From Mycolicibacterium brisbanense (GTDB taxonomy: Bacteria; Actinomycetota; Actinomycetes; Mycobacteriales; Mycobacteriaceae): a stretch of DNA of 64,000 bases. Below the pieces are notes generated by a model. That model had not been told where the DNA came from and ran no database searches. It saw only the letters and a program-made list of their open reading frames with translations. Below are positions 41,618-49,973 of this stretch, in pieces (the first letter of the stretch is position 1; each line of letters begins with the position of its first letter). The translations under genes and the position numbers were made by a program. The stretch is from positions 124,001 to 188,000 of the forward strand of contig NZ_BCSX01000064.1 in the NCBI RefSeq assembly GCF_001570425.1, in the 5' to 3' direction.

Positions 41618-42567
41618 GCGGTGATCCGCTCGACGTACCGCTTGATGAAGGTCTCGCGGTCGACGTCGGTGATGACGCGGACCCGCGGTGCCCCGTGCCA
41701 GACAGGCCCGGGGTCGCGTCCCACCCGCCGATCGACGACGGTCATACCACGGGTGTACTTGCCCTCGCACTCGACCAGCATTCGGTAGGTCTCCTCGGCG
41801 ACTATCAGTTCGGGATGTGCGACGAGCGCGATCGTGAGCGGGGAGTGCATGGCGCAGCCGTAACGGCCGAGGATCGGTTCGTAGAACTTCATGTACGAAG
41901 GGGCGCCCGCAGCAACGAGTTTGGCAGCCGCCGACGTCGAGGCCCGTACCGCGTCGAGATGCTCTTGGCCAAATACTGTGTCGTCGGTGACGTCGAGACC
42001 GACCTGGACGAACTCCCAGTCCTGGTCGATCACCAAGGCTACCGACTCGGGATCGTGCAGGGCGTCGGCCTCTGCCACCGGAGAGACGTTCCCGTGGTGT
42101 GCGGCAGCCCCGCCCATCCATACCACCCGTCTAAGACGCTGTGGCAGTGTCGGATCCAGAAGCACCGCCAGCGCGAGGTTCGTCAGCGGCCCGAGCCCGA
42201 TGTAGGTCACCTCGCCGGGGTGTTCGTCGATGAGTCGCAGGGTCAGCTCAGCCGCCGAGATCCGCACAAGATTCCGGAACGTCGGATCCGCCAGGTTGGC
42301 ATTGCCGAAACCATCATCACCATGGATGTGCGGGTTGAAAGTCGGCAGTTCGCCAATGAGGGCCCGGTCGGCACCCTTTGCCAACGGCGCTTCCGAACCA
42401 AGTCGTTCCATGCACACCGCGGTGTTGCGCGTGACCCGCTCCACGTCGACGTTGCCAAAGCTCGTGGTCACACCGACGATGTCGAGTTCCGGGCTCAGCA
42501 TCGCGTAGAGCAGGCCCATCCCGTCGTCCACGCCGGTGTCGGTATCGATGAGCACCTTGGTCGTCAT
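41614..42567 (-). CDS. inosine-uridine preferring nucleoside hydrolase family protein
   Basis: 317 residues. N-terminal calcium-binding DTDTGVDDGMGLLYAM, IGLGPLTNLALAVLLDP in the middle, and CAMHSPLTIALVAHPEL near the C-terminus. Cleaves the N-glycosidic bond of nucleosides to give base and pentose; related enzymes also cleave other N-ribosides. Its ATG overlaps the permease stop and its stop overlaps the deaminase start, so all three proteins are made in a coupled way. Confidence 0.92.
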   Translation of the reverse strand: MTTKVLIDTDTGVDDGMGLLYAMLSPELDIVGVTTSFGNVDVERVTRNTAVCMERLGSEAPLAKGADRALIGELPTFNPHIHGDDGFGNANLADPTFRNLVRISAAELTLRLIDEHPGEVTYIGLGPLTNLALAVLLDPTLPQRLRRVVWMGGAAAHHGNVSPVAEADALHDPESVALVIDQDWEFVQVGLDVTDDTVFGQEHLDAVRASTSAAAKLVAAGAPSYMKFYEPILGRYGCAMHSPLTIALVAHPELIVAEETYRMLVECEGKYTRGMTVVDRRVGRDPGPVWHGAPRVRVITDVDRETFIKRYVERITA

Positions 42568-44030
42568 CGAGTCGACTCCTCGGCGAGTTGGGCCGGCTCA
42601 GCGGGCGCACCTGCCGCTATGCCGGCGTAGACGTCGGGTCGGCGTCGGCGCAGCCACAGCCCGTAGGCGAGGCCCGCGACGATCACCGCTGGCAGGATCC
42701 ACGGGATCGAGTTGATCACGGCGTTGTCACTGCCCGTGAGGACGGAATAGTTCGACAGTGCGAGGACGACGACGGCCGCGAGGGCCAGTGCTGCAATGGC
42801 CGGTGCGATCCCCGTCGACCAGACCCGCTTGTCCCTGCGCTTGCGGAAAAAGGCGATGACCGACACCGCGACGGCGACCTGCAGCAGGAGGATGCCGACG
42901 GTGCCGACGCCCGCGGTGCTGGTGTTGAGCGTGAGGAGCGGGTCGGCGTTGGCAATGCCGAAGGCGCCGACCACCGCGACTGCGATGGCGATTTGGACGG
43001 TGCTGGCGAACGCGGGCGAATTCCATTTGGGATGCACGACTCCGAGCCGTCTCGGCAATAATCCCTCTCTGCCAAGCGAGAAGAAGTAGCGCGAGGCCGC
43101 GTTGTGGATGCCGAGCAGCGCGGCGAACAAGCTGGTCAGCACCAATACTTGCATGGCAGCGGACAACCAGCTCCCGACGAATTGGTCGGCGATCTTGAAC
43201 ACGAACGTCCCGGGGTCGTCGTTCATGGCGGACAGCAAGTTAGCGGGGCCGACGGCGCCGACGAGCACCATCGCGGCCACTGCGTAGAAGATCGCGATGA
43301 TCGCGACTGAGATGTAGGTCGCACGGGCGACGGTCTTCTTGGCGTCCTTGGCCTCCTCGGCGAATATTGCGGTCGCCTCGAACCCGATGAACATATTGCA
43401 CGCCCACAGCAGACCGATGCCGATGGAGCCTGCCCCTATGGCGGTCGGTGAAAGCGTCGCGGCGATCGGGAATGACTCGACGCCGCGGTGAACGATGATC
43501 CCCATGTCCAGGATGACGATCACACTGACTTCAAGGATCAAGGCGACGCTGAGCACCTTGGCGCTGACATCCACTGCGCGTCGTCCGAGGAACGCAACGA
43601 TGGCTATGGCGACGGCGCACCAGATCTGCCATGGCAGCCTCAGCCCGATGCCGGCGAAGATGGTCGAACCGAAGTACCCGACGGCGCCGGCCAGGCTCCA
43701 GAATGCCGCGTTGTAGGCGAGCATCGCGACGAACGCGCCTGCCACCCCGACGGGCTTGCCAAGGCCCTTGGCGATGTAGGCATAGAACGCACCCGCGTTG
43801 ATCACATGCCTGCACATGGCCACGTAGCCCGCTGCGAAGCAAAGCAGAATCGCACCCGCGATGACGATGGCTCCAACGAAACCGGCGCCGTTGCCGAGGA
43901 ACATGCCCAGTGGAACGATCGATACGACGGCACCCATGGGCGCGACGCACGCAAGGACGAACAGCACCAGACCGGGTGTGCCGAGTGACTTCTTCGTGAA
44001 GCTTGATCCCGATGTCGTCGTGGTGCTCAC
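42564..44030 (-). CDS. APC-superfamily permease A of the GntR regulon
   Basis: 488 residues, about 12-14 helices. N-terminal SLGTPGLVLFVLACVAPMGA and AYIAKGLGKPVGVAGAFVAM; central AIFAEEAKDAKKTVARATYI is the conserved loop of amino acid permeases; SLGREGLLPRRLGVVHPKWN is another. Start GTG 44030, with GGGAGACAAC in front. First gene of an operon with nucleoside hydrolase and adenosine deaminase, hence likely importer of the compound they degrade. Under the 33-bp palindrome at 44053-44085. Confidence 0.88.
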   Translation of the reverse strand: MSTTTTSGSSFTKKSLGTPGLVLFVLACVAPMGAVVSIVPLGMFLGNGAGFVGAIVIAGAILLCFAAGYVAMCRHVINAGAFYAYIAKGLGKPVGVAGAFVAMLAYNAAFWSLAGAVGYFGSTIFAGIGLRLPWQIWCAVAIAIVAFLGRRAVDVSAKVLSVALILEVSVIVILDMGIIVHRGVESFPIAATLSPTAIGAGSIGIGLLWACNMFIGFEATAIFAEEAKDAKKTVARATYISVAIIAIFYAVAAMVLVGAVGPANLLSAMNDDPGTFVFKIADQFVGSWLSAAMQVLVLTSLFAALLGIHNAASRYFFSLGREGLLPRRLGVVHPKWNSPAFASTVQIAIAVAVVGAFGIANADPLLTLNTSTAGVGTVGILLLQVAVAVSVIAFFRKRRDKRVWSTGIAPAIAALALAAVVVLALSNYSVLTGSDNAVINSIPWILPAVIVAGLAYGLWLRRRRPDVYAGIAAGAPAEPAQLAEESTR

Positions 44031-44052
44031 GTTGTCTCCCGCCGGTTCGGTA

Positions 44053-44085
44053 TCTGGCCATACTGGTCTGACCAGTATGGCCAGA
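44053..44085. promoter_or_regulatory. operator A of the GntR (FadR-type) regulon, 33-bp palindrome
   Basis: Two perfect 15-bp arms (TCTGGCCATACTGGT and its inverse) around the centre CTG. The core TGGT-CTG-ACCA fits FadR-subfamily GntR operators. It lies 23-55 bp upstream of permease A and after the TIM-barrel gene end. The hairpin might also end the upstream transcript, but there is no T-tract. Confidence 0.85.
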
Positions 44086-44116
44086 CGTGCAGTAGCGGTC
44101 AAGGCTGCGGGGGACT

Positions 44117-45019
44117 TCATTCGGCTACCAGGTCCTCGAGGTAACGCAGGCCCGCGATCTGCGCCGTCAGGCCGTCGCCGCCATATTGTTCGACACAGAT
44201 CGGCCCGCTGTATCCAGCGTCGAGGGCGATGCGCAACAAGGTGCGATAGTCGATGTCACCGTCGGCCAGTTGTGTCGGCCATGCCAGGAATGGCCCGTCG
44301 GGATATACCTCGACCCGTCGAAAGTTCTTGACGTGCCAGTAGTTCAGGTGGGGCAGACAGGCCGCGAATGCTTCGAGCCAGCCTTCGGTCAGCCGCCGCG
44401 GGACTCGATACAGATTGGCGAGGTCCGCATTGATGCCCAATGCGGGCGAGCCGACTTCCTCGACGAGCCTGGCAGCTTGCGCCCCGCTGCCGATCAAGGT
44501 GTCCTCGTAGAGTTCCAACGACAGTGCGACGTGGACGTCTGTCGCATGTCTCGTCAATTCGCGGAGCCTTTCGACGGCGAGTGCCCACACCGCGGGATCG
44601 TGGTCGTCATCTCTGGGGCCCGGGACCGACCAGAACGACCAATTCCGTTGTAGCGCAGTCAGTGGACGGTGAAAGCCGATCGACAGAACCGGCACTCCCG
44701 CGACGGCGGCGACATCGATTGCGCGATGGGTGTAGTTCAGATTAGTCGCACCGTCGTCTGGGTCGATCACGCTGCGCCTGATCGCGGAGAGTCCGGCGAG
44801 TTTCAGGTCGGCCGCCGCGACGGCCTCGGCGAGGGCCACGGCCTGGCGCTCTGTCAGATCGCCCACGGTCAGCCAGGTGTCGACGACGTCCACATATTCG
44901 AAGCCTCCCCGTGTCAACGCCCGCAGGCCGGCCGCCCAGGCTGCCTCGTCGGACATGGCGACTGCGGGTAGGGGCAGCGTGCTGCCTGCGATGATCGGGC
45001 CGGATGGTGTGAGTGTCAT
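44117..45019 (-). CDS. sugar phosphate isomerase/epimerase family TIM-barrel protein
   Basis: 300 residues. AP-endonuclease-2-like TIM barrel with metal ligands visible in LSLELYEDTLIG (Glu), LGINADLANLYR (Asp), YWHVKNFRRVEVY (His), and GPICVEQYGGDG (Glu). Such enzymes epimerise or isomerise ketoses, inositols or hydroxypyruvate. ATG 45019 follows AAGGGAGCATC. Divergent from the aminotransferase gene, with operator B between them. Could process the pentose released by the nucleoside hydrolase (inference). Confidence 0.85.
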   Translation of the reverse strand: MTLTPSGPIIAGSTLPLPAVAMSDEAAWAAGLRALTRGGFEYVDVVDTWLTVGDLTERQAVALAEAVAAADLKLAGLSAIRRSVIDPDDGATNLNYTHRAIDVAAVAGVPVLSIGFHRPLTALQRNWSFWSVPGPRDDDHDPAVWALAVERLRELTRHATDVHVALSLELYEDTLIGSGAQAARLVEEVGSPALGINADLANLYRVPRRLTEGWLEAFAACLPHLNYWHVKNFRRVEVYPDGPFLAWPTQLADGDIDYRTLLRIALDAGYSGPICVEQYGGDGLTAQIAGLRYLEDLVAE

Positions 45020-45032
45020 GATGCTCCCTTCG

Positions 45033-45062
45033 ACTGGTATTACAGGCTAGACCAGTAAGTGG
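45033..45062. promoter_or_regulatory. operator B of the GntR regulon
   Basis: ACTGGT (45033-45038), 12 bases, ACCAGT (45051-45056), continuing AAGTGG. It reads as two overlapping imperfect sites (TGGT-att-ACAG and AGGC-tag-ACCA). It lies in the 98-bp divergent region between the TIM-barrel and aminotransferase genes. Confidence 0.65.
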
Positions 45063-45117
45063 CGCGCCGATAGGCTGTGCCGTAGCAATGACGCGCCGCC
45101 CCGAGGAGGCATAGACC

Positions 45118-46440
45118 GTGAATACCACCGCTACCAGCTCGTCGATCGACGAATACCTCAGGCGGACGCCGCGGTCACGTGAACTGTTCGCGGCGGCCAG
45201 TCTGGTCATACCGGGCGGTGTGTCGCGGGCAACGTTGGCGTTCCAGCCGTATCCGTTCTATGCCGCCACGGCGGCGGGAGCAGTCATCACCGACGTGGAC
45301 GGAAACGACTACGTCGACCTCATCAACAACTTCACGAGCCTGCCGCATGGGCACGGTCACCCCGCAACGACGGCGGCAGTGGCGGCCGAGTTGTCGATCT
45401 CGTCCGCGATCGGCACGGCGCACCCTCTTGAGGCAGCGTACGCCGCCGAACTGCGGCAGCGGTTGCCTGCGATGCAACGCTTGCACTTCACGACGACGGG
45501 TTCGGAGGCCGTGGGATTCGCCGTCCGGGTCGCGAGGGCGCACACCGGTCGAGACCGGATCCTCAAGTTCGAGGGCGCTTTTCACGGTTCGCACAATGAG
45601 CTGTACCAGGACATCGGTCAGCCGCCCCTGTGTCAGGCGTCCAGCGCGTCAGCGCGCCCGGAGTCCGCGGGCCTCGAGCCGACCAAAACCGTCACCGCGG
45701 TGTACAACGACGTCGGATCGATCCGAGATGCGTTCTCGCGGTGGGGAACCGAGATTGCTGGTGTCGTGGTGGAGCCTTTTCTGGGGAACTCCGCACTCAT
45801 CACCGCCGACCGGAGCTTCCTCGATGCGGTGTTCGAAGTGGCGCACGCACATGGCGCTCTCGTGATCTTTGACGAAGTGCAATCGCTGCGCGCGGGATTT
45901 CATGGAGCACAAGGACGTTGGGGTTACACGCCCGACCTCGTCGCCATTGGGAAGATCATCGGCGGCGGCTACCCGTTGGCTGCGTTCGGCGGTGGGGCCG
46001 ACCTGATGGATGTGCTGTCCGGCGAAGGCCCACGAGTCCTTCAGACCGGAACGTTCACCGCGTCACCGGTGTTTCTGGCTGCAGGTCAAGCTGCGATGCG
46101 TGAGCTGGGGCGCGACGAGTACGCCGTTCTGGAAGCGCGTACCGAGCGGCTGCGTTCGGCGATCCGGGAGGAGTTTGCGCGCGCCCATGTTCCCGTGCAT
46201 GTCAACGGCATCGGCTCGATGTTCAACATCGCCGTCTCCGCCGAGCCGGTAACCTCATACCGAGCGCACCGGCGCACGGACACAGCGCTGTTCTCCGCAC
46301 TTCGGCTCGAACTGTTGTTGCGTGGCGTGCTCGTCATGCCTCGCGGCACGGGATGCCTGTCTACCGCCATCACCGATGGCCACGTCGATCGAGTCATCGT
46401 GGCGCTGCGCGAAAGTCTGGCCGCGGTCGCCCGTCTCTGA
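45118..46440 (+). CDS. class III PLP aminotransferase (glutamate-1-semialdehyde aminomutase-like)
   Basis: 440 residues. Class III features: IPGGVSRATLAFQPYPFYAA, LHFTTTGSEAVGFAVRVARA, KFEGAFHGSHNE, and the PLP-lysine region VIFDEVQSLRAGFHGAQGRW followed by LVAIGKIIGGGYPLAAFGGG (Lys in AIGK). HemL-like in overall pattern, but the location in a catabolic cluster makes a heme role unlikely. GTG 45118 follows GAGGAGGCATAGACC. Substrate unknown; an amino- or keto-sugar derivative or beta-amino acid is possible. Confidence 0.88.
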   Translation: MNTTATSSSIDEYLRRTPRSRELFAAASLVIPGGVSRATLAFQPYPFYAATAAGAVITDVDGNDYVDLINNFTSLPHGHGHPATTAAVAAELSISSAIGTAHPLEAAYAAELRQRLPAMQRLHFTTTGSEAVGFAVRVARAHTGRDRILKFEGAFHGSHNELYQDIGQPPLCQASSASARPESAGLEPTKTVTAVYNDVGSIRDAFSRWGTEIAGVVVEPFLGNSALITADRSFLDAVFEVAHAHGALVIFDEVQSLRAGFHGAQGRWGYTPDLVAIGKIIGGGYPLAAFGGGADLMDVLSGEGPRVLQTGTFTASPVFLAAGQAAMRELGRDEYAVLEARTERLRSAIREEFARAHVPVHVNGIGSMFNIAVSAEPVTSYRAHRRTDTALFSALRLELLLRGVLVMPRGTGCLSTAITDGHVDRVIVALRESLAAVARL

Positions 46441-46447
46441 CTCGCCG

Positions 46448-47107
46448 CTAGCCCGGCTCAAGCGCGACCGCCCGTACCGGTGACCCGTCGAGCCCGACCA
46501 GCGGCAGCGGTAGGCATACCAGCCATGTCTCCGCGTTGAGATCGCCGAGGTTGACGAGGCACTCGGTTATGACGACGCCGGCGCTGAGCAGCACGCGATG
46601 CACGTCATGCAGGTCGGTGAAACTCGGTGTGGGCGTGTCTAATCCGACGAAGACAACGCCGAGTTCGACGAGGTACTCGGCGGCGGCCAGCGTTATCTCC
46701 GGGATGCCCGTCCAGTACTGCGGGGTGCCGCGGTGGGCGTCCCAACCCGTGCGGATGAGTGCCCGCCGGGTGCGGCGCAGGGAGTCCGCGACGGGTGCCA
46801 GATGACGCGGCTCGATGAGCGGCCCCGCCGAGGTGGGGTGATCGACCACCGTTGCCGGGCCGATACAGCGGCTCAGGTCCAATTCGTCCACGCCCGCGCC
46901 CCCGGGCACGAAATGACACGGTGCGTCGAGATGTGTTCCGAGCTGACTGAAGATCTCGACGTTCCACATCTCGATGCCGGTCTCGTCGTGAGCCGACGAG
47001 AAGCGACTGAACTTCGCGGTCGGCTCGCCGGGGAAGGCGTCCATGCCGTCCGAGATCGGCATGGTCAGGTCGACGATGTGTTGCCGGGCTCCGTTCGGAA
47101 GTCGCAT
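46448..47107 (-). CDS. cyclase-family hydrolase (kynurenine formamidase-like fold)
   Basis: 219 residues. Metal-binding motif HxGTHxDxPxH appears as SQLGTHLDAPCHFVPGG, preceded by VDLTMPISDGMDAFPGEPTA. This family includes kynurenine formamidase, isatin hydrolase and other amidases/lactonases. Convergent with the aminotransferase gene and divergent from the GntR gene, with operator C in the 57-bp gap. Could open a cyclic amide or deformylate an intermediate of the unknown pathway. Confidence 0.85.
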   Translation of the reverse strand: MRLPNGARQHIVDLTMPISDGMDAFPGEPTAKFSRFSSAHDETGIEMWNVEIFSQLGTHLDAPCHFVPGGAGVDELDLSRCIGPATVVDHPTSAGPLIEPRHLAPVADSLRRTRRALIRTGWDAHRGTPQYWTGIPEITLAAAEYLVELGVVFVGLDTPTPSFTDLHDVHRVLLSAGVVITECLVNLGDLNAETWLVCLPLPLVGLDGSPVRAVALEPG

Positions 47108-47126
47108 TCTTGAGAAGCTACACTAG

Positions 47127-47145
47127 CGGTATTACCAGTCAAGCC
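47127..47145. promoter_or_regulatory. operator C of the GntR regulon (autoregulation site)
   Basis: CGGT-ATT-ACCA (47127-47137) continuing GTCAAGCC, close to the extended consensus ACCAGTAnnGCC. It lies between the divergent cyclase and gntR genes, so the regulator probably controls both. Confidence 0.7.
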
Positions 47146-47164
47146 GATTGAAGGAGGCAACGCC

Positions 47165-47827
47165 TTGGTTGAAAACTCGGCAACACAGCGCTCCCGCATC
47201 GCCGACGAGCTGCTGCGGACGATTCGCGACGGAGGCTATCCCGTCGGCGCCAAACTCCCATCGGAACGCCAACTCGCCGAGCAGTTTTCGGTCAGTCGTC
47301 CAGTCATCCGTGAGGCCCTCGGCATGCTCTCCACTCTCGATGTCATCGAAATCCAGATGGGTCGTGGCGCTTTCGTGACGAACGCCGACGTGGAGATCGA
47401 GCAGACACAGAAGTTCGGCCTGCTCGACATCGTCGACACCCGTGAGGTCATCGAAGCCGGCGCACTGCGGCTCGCCTCCCAGCGAGCCGACGAGCAGGAC
47501 AGGCAGAAGGTCGCCGCGGCGTTCGAGGCTCTCGAGGAGGCCGTGCTGACGGGGCGGGAAACCACCGAACTCGATATTGCACTGCACCTTTCGATCGTCG
47601 AGGCGGCCCGCTCGGGAATGCTGCTGAAGTTGTGGTCGGACATGACCAGCGAGATCGCACAGACCGTGCGGATCAGTCCGCACGGCAAGGCCATGAGCAA
47701 GGAAATCCTCGAAGATCATCGCAGGCTTGCGGCAGGGATCACTAGTGGCAATGTCGACGAGGCTTTGCACGCGTGCTCGGATCTCTACAACGACCACCGG
47801 CAGTTCCTGCGTTCGCTCCTCGGCTGA
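47165..47827 (+). CDS. FadR-subfamily GntR regulator of the catabolic regulon
   Basis: 220 residues. Winged helix: IRDGGYPVGAKLPSERQLAE, then FSVSRPVIREALGMLSTLDV; C-terminal FCD all-helical effector domain with metal-type residues in TTELDIALHLSIVEAARSG and EDHRRLAAGITSGNVDEALH. The start is a TTG (47165) seven bases after a perfect GGAGG. FadR-type regulators bind TGGTnnnACCA, which is exactly the repeated motif found at five places in 44053-49935, so this protein is almost certainly the local repressor or switch. Confidence 0.92.
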   Translation: MVENSATQRSRIADELLRTIRDGGYPVGAKLPSERQLAEQFSVSRPVIREALGMLSTLDVIEIQMGRGAFVTNADVEIEQTQKFGLLDIVDTREVIEAGALRLASQRADEQDRQKVAAAFEALEEAVLTGRETTELDIALHLSIVEAARSGMLLKLWSDMTSEIAQTVRISPHGKAMSKEILEDHRRLAAGITSGNVDEALHACSDLYNDHRQFLRSLLG

Positions 47828-47836
47828 GGCGTAGCC

Positions 47837-48238
47837 CTACGCCGGGTAGGCGATGGTCGACATGGTCGCATTCTCCGCCTGCCTGGTGTCGACTCTGGTG
47901 TGCTGCACGACAATTGGCAGATCACTGCTCACCACCACACAGTAGTCGACGCCGACCGGGATGACCTCAGGTTCGCGGAGATCGTTGATCCGTTGGTGCA
48001 GTGCACGTTGCGGCGCGATAGTCAGATGGAACGGGCCTGCCGGGTCTCGGTCGGTGAAATAGAACGTCAAGCGAAGATGCGCGGCTTCGGTGTTGGCATT
48101 CAGCATGCACAGGCTCTCGTGGCTCGTCATCGCCGGCTCGGGACCGGTACTCGTCGGTGGGATGAAACCGTCGCCGATCACCCAGCAGTGCGCGCCGGGT
48201 GAGGTGCGCACCACCGGGTTTGGTTGCGTAGCACTCAT
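47837..48238 (-). CDS. ASRT-family protein (sensory rhodopsin transducer-like, PF07100)
   Basis: 133 residues. Clear family pattern: HCWVIGDGFIPPTSTG, SHESLCMLNANTEAAHLRLT, FYFTDRDPAGPFHLTIAPQR, INDLREPEVIPVGVDYCVVV, PIVVQHTRVDTRQAENATMS. The family is named after the Anabaena sensory rhodopsin transducer, but most members occur without a rhodopsin in sugar-metabolism clusters and have been proposed to bind carbohydrates. No rhodopsin gene is in the window. Its ATG overlaps the... stop order: it follows gntR convergently and precedes permease B on the same strand, being translated after permease B would end; the permease stop overlaps its ATG (ATGA). Confidence 0.88.
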   Translation of the reverse strand: MSATQPNPVVRTSPGAHCWVIGDGFIPPTSTGPEPAMTSHESLCMLNANTEAAHLRLTFYFTDRDPAGPFHLTIAPQRALHQRINDLREPEVIPVGVDYCVVVSSDLPIVVQHTRVDTRQAENATMSTIAYPA

Positions 48239-49740
48239 TTGGCCGGATCGGTGGTCGGGCCAACGTGATCTTCCGCGTCGTCGGGCTCCAGCTCGGCCAT
48301 ACTGGCGCCTGCGCGCTTGAGCCAATCCTCGCGTTTGAGCAGGCGCATCACGACCAGGATGCCGACTCCGACGACGGCCCAGATGGCGACCGCGACGGGC
48401 GCCCACCCAATCGGCTTGGCGGGCAGCGGAACCAGCGAGTAGTAGCCGACGGCGAGCAGTGCGATTGTGCTGACGACAGGCAGGATCACGTGAGTAAGGA
48501 TTTTCCGGTCGGGACGTCGCCAGAAGAACCGGATCACGCCGATGTTGCCGAGGCTGTACACGAATACCATGACGACCGTCAGGGCCAGGCCGAAGAAGAA
48601 GAACTCGTTGTCCGGACCGATCAGCACGCCGACACCGGTGCCCACCACCAGCACCAGGACAGCCTGTAGGGCAACAGCATGGGTCGGTGTGCGGTATGTC
48701 TGATGAAGCTTGGCGAAGAACTGTGGCAGGGAACCCGACCTTGCCATTGCGTACCACATGCGGGTGGAGACGTTGTTGGCCGCGACGGCTACCGCCAACA
48801 CCGAGTTGATCAAGGCGAACAGCACGATCACCCACGCGGGCCCCCAAAACCTCTGTGCCAACACCAGCGCGGGCGACTCCGCCGAGGAGCCGAAGCCGGC
48901 CGTGTCGTCGATACCCCAGCCGACCTGCAGACCCCAGGTGACGAACACGAAGAACATTCCGGTGACGACGACCGAGGCGACCAGTGCGCGTGGGATGTTG
49001 CGACGGGGGTCGATCGTCTCCTCCGCGGCCGGTGCGGCGCCCTCCCAACCGGTGATCGCGAAGATCGAGAAGATGATGCCGAGCAGAAGTGCGTTGGCCG
49101 AGGGTGCATGGGTCGGGGCGAGCGGCGCGAGGGAAAAGCCACCGCCGCCGGGAACGATCAGACCCCAGATGGCCAACGTGACCATGATCGTGATCTCGGC
49201 ACCCGCAAGGATCATCAACGCCTTGGCGGACAGTTCGACGCCGCGCCACCCCATGAACAGTAGAAAGATGGCGCCGACGATGATGCCCAGCCACCACGGG
49301 AATCCGAATCCGAAGTGGGCTTTGAGCGTGTTGTCCAGGAGATAGCCGAGCACAGCAAGATTGAATGCGGGCGCAACCGGTGTGTAGAACAGCCACAGCC
49401 ACGACACCAGGAATCCGAGGCGCGCACTCAGCGTCCGGCTGATGTAGGTGTAATAGCCTCCCGCCGATGGGATCTCTCGGGCCAACTGGCCCAGCGGGAT
49501 CGCCGCAAGGAGCATCAGCAGGAAGCCGATCAGGAAAGCGAACGCGCCCGATGTGCCCGCAATGCCGACTATGAACGGGGTCGTCATAAGAGCGCCGATG
49601 GCGGGGCCGATGAGCCCGACGCTTTGTACGGTGACACCGACGACGGATACTGCGCCTGGCTTGAGTCCGCCCTGCTGGTCCGTCGTCGTCATGTGTTCGC
49701 CGTCCGAGCCGGCGCACGACGAGGTGAGATTGCTGGCCAT
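48235..49740 (-). CDS. APC-superfamily permease B of the GntR regulon
   Basis: 501 residues, about 12 helices: LKPGAVSVVGVTVQSVGLIG, EIPSAGGYYTYISRTLSARL, GWEGAAPAAEETIDPRRNIP, and MARSGSLPQFFAKLHQTYRT are typical APC blocks. ATG 49740 follows GGGACAGGTCG. Coupled to the ASRT-like gene downstream (ATGA overlap). Operator D is about 90 bp upstream. Two different APC permeases in one regulon suggest two related substrates or uptake of a substrate and a product. Confidence 0.88.
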   Translation of the reverse strand: MASNLTSSCAGSDGEHMTTTDQQGGLKPGAVSVVGVTVQSVGLIGPAIGALMTTPFIVGIAGTSGAFAFLIGFLLMLLAAIPLGQLAREIPSAGGYYTYISRTLSARLGFLVSWLWLFYTPVAPAFNLAVLGYLLDNTLKAHFGFGFPWWLGIIVGAIFLLFMGWRGVELSAKALMILAGAEITIMVTLAIWGLIVPGGGGFSLAPLAPTHAPSANALLLGIIFSIFAITGWEGAAPAAEETIDPRRNIPRALVASVVVTGMFFVFVTWGLQVGWGIDDTAGFGSSAESPALVLAQRFWGPAWVIVLFALINSVLAVAVAANNVSTRMWYAMARSGSLPQFFAKLHQTYRTPTHAVALQAVLVLVVGTGVGVLIGPDNEFFFFGLALTVVMVFVYSLGNIGVIRFFWRRPDRKILTHVILPVVSTIALLAVGYYSLVPLPAKPIGWAPVAVAIWAVVGVGILVVMRLLKREDWLKRAGASMAELEPDDAEDHVGPTTDPAK

Positions 49741-49829
49741 CGACCTGTCCCTTCCCCTGCAACTTTGTCTGTGGTGGGTGAGTGGCGATAAACGCCTCAG
49801 GACGGGACGGTAACAATCAAAACTCCATC

Positions 49830-49848
49830 TGGCTAGACCAGTAAGGCC
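49830..49848. promoter_or_regulatory. operator D of the GntR regulon
   Basis: TGGC-TAG-ACCA (49830-49840) with the extended right half ACCAGTAAGGCC (49837-49848). Upstream of permease B on the left-going side of the divergent region. Confidence 0.7.
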
Positions 49849-49916
49849 AAATCTGTCGGCAAAACACGACTAGCTAGTCCCAGTGTGTTCTGATCTCGTG
49901 CTTTCACGGGCACTTC

Positions 49917-49935
49917 TGGTATTACCAGTATTGCC
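49917..49935. promoter_or_regulatory. operator E of the GntR regulon
   Basis: TGGT-ATT-ACCA (49917-49927), inside the perfect palindrome CTGGTATTACCAG, with extended right half ACCAGTATTGCC (49924-49935). It lies 39-57 bp upstream of the SDR start. Confidence 0.8.
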
Positions 49936-49973
49936 GTACAGTGACGTCGGCCTGACTTCGAAAGGATCCCGCC

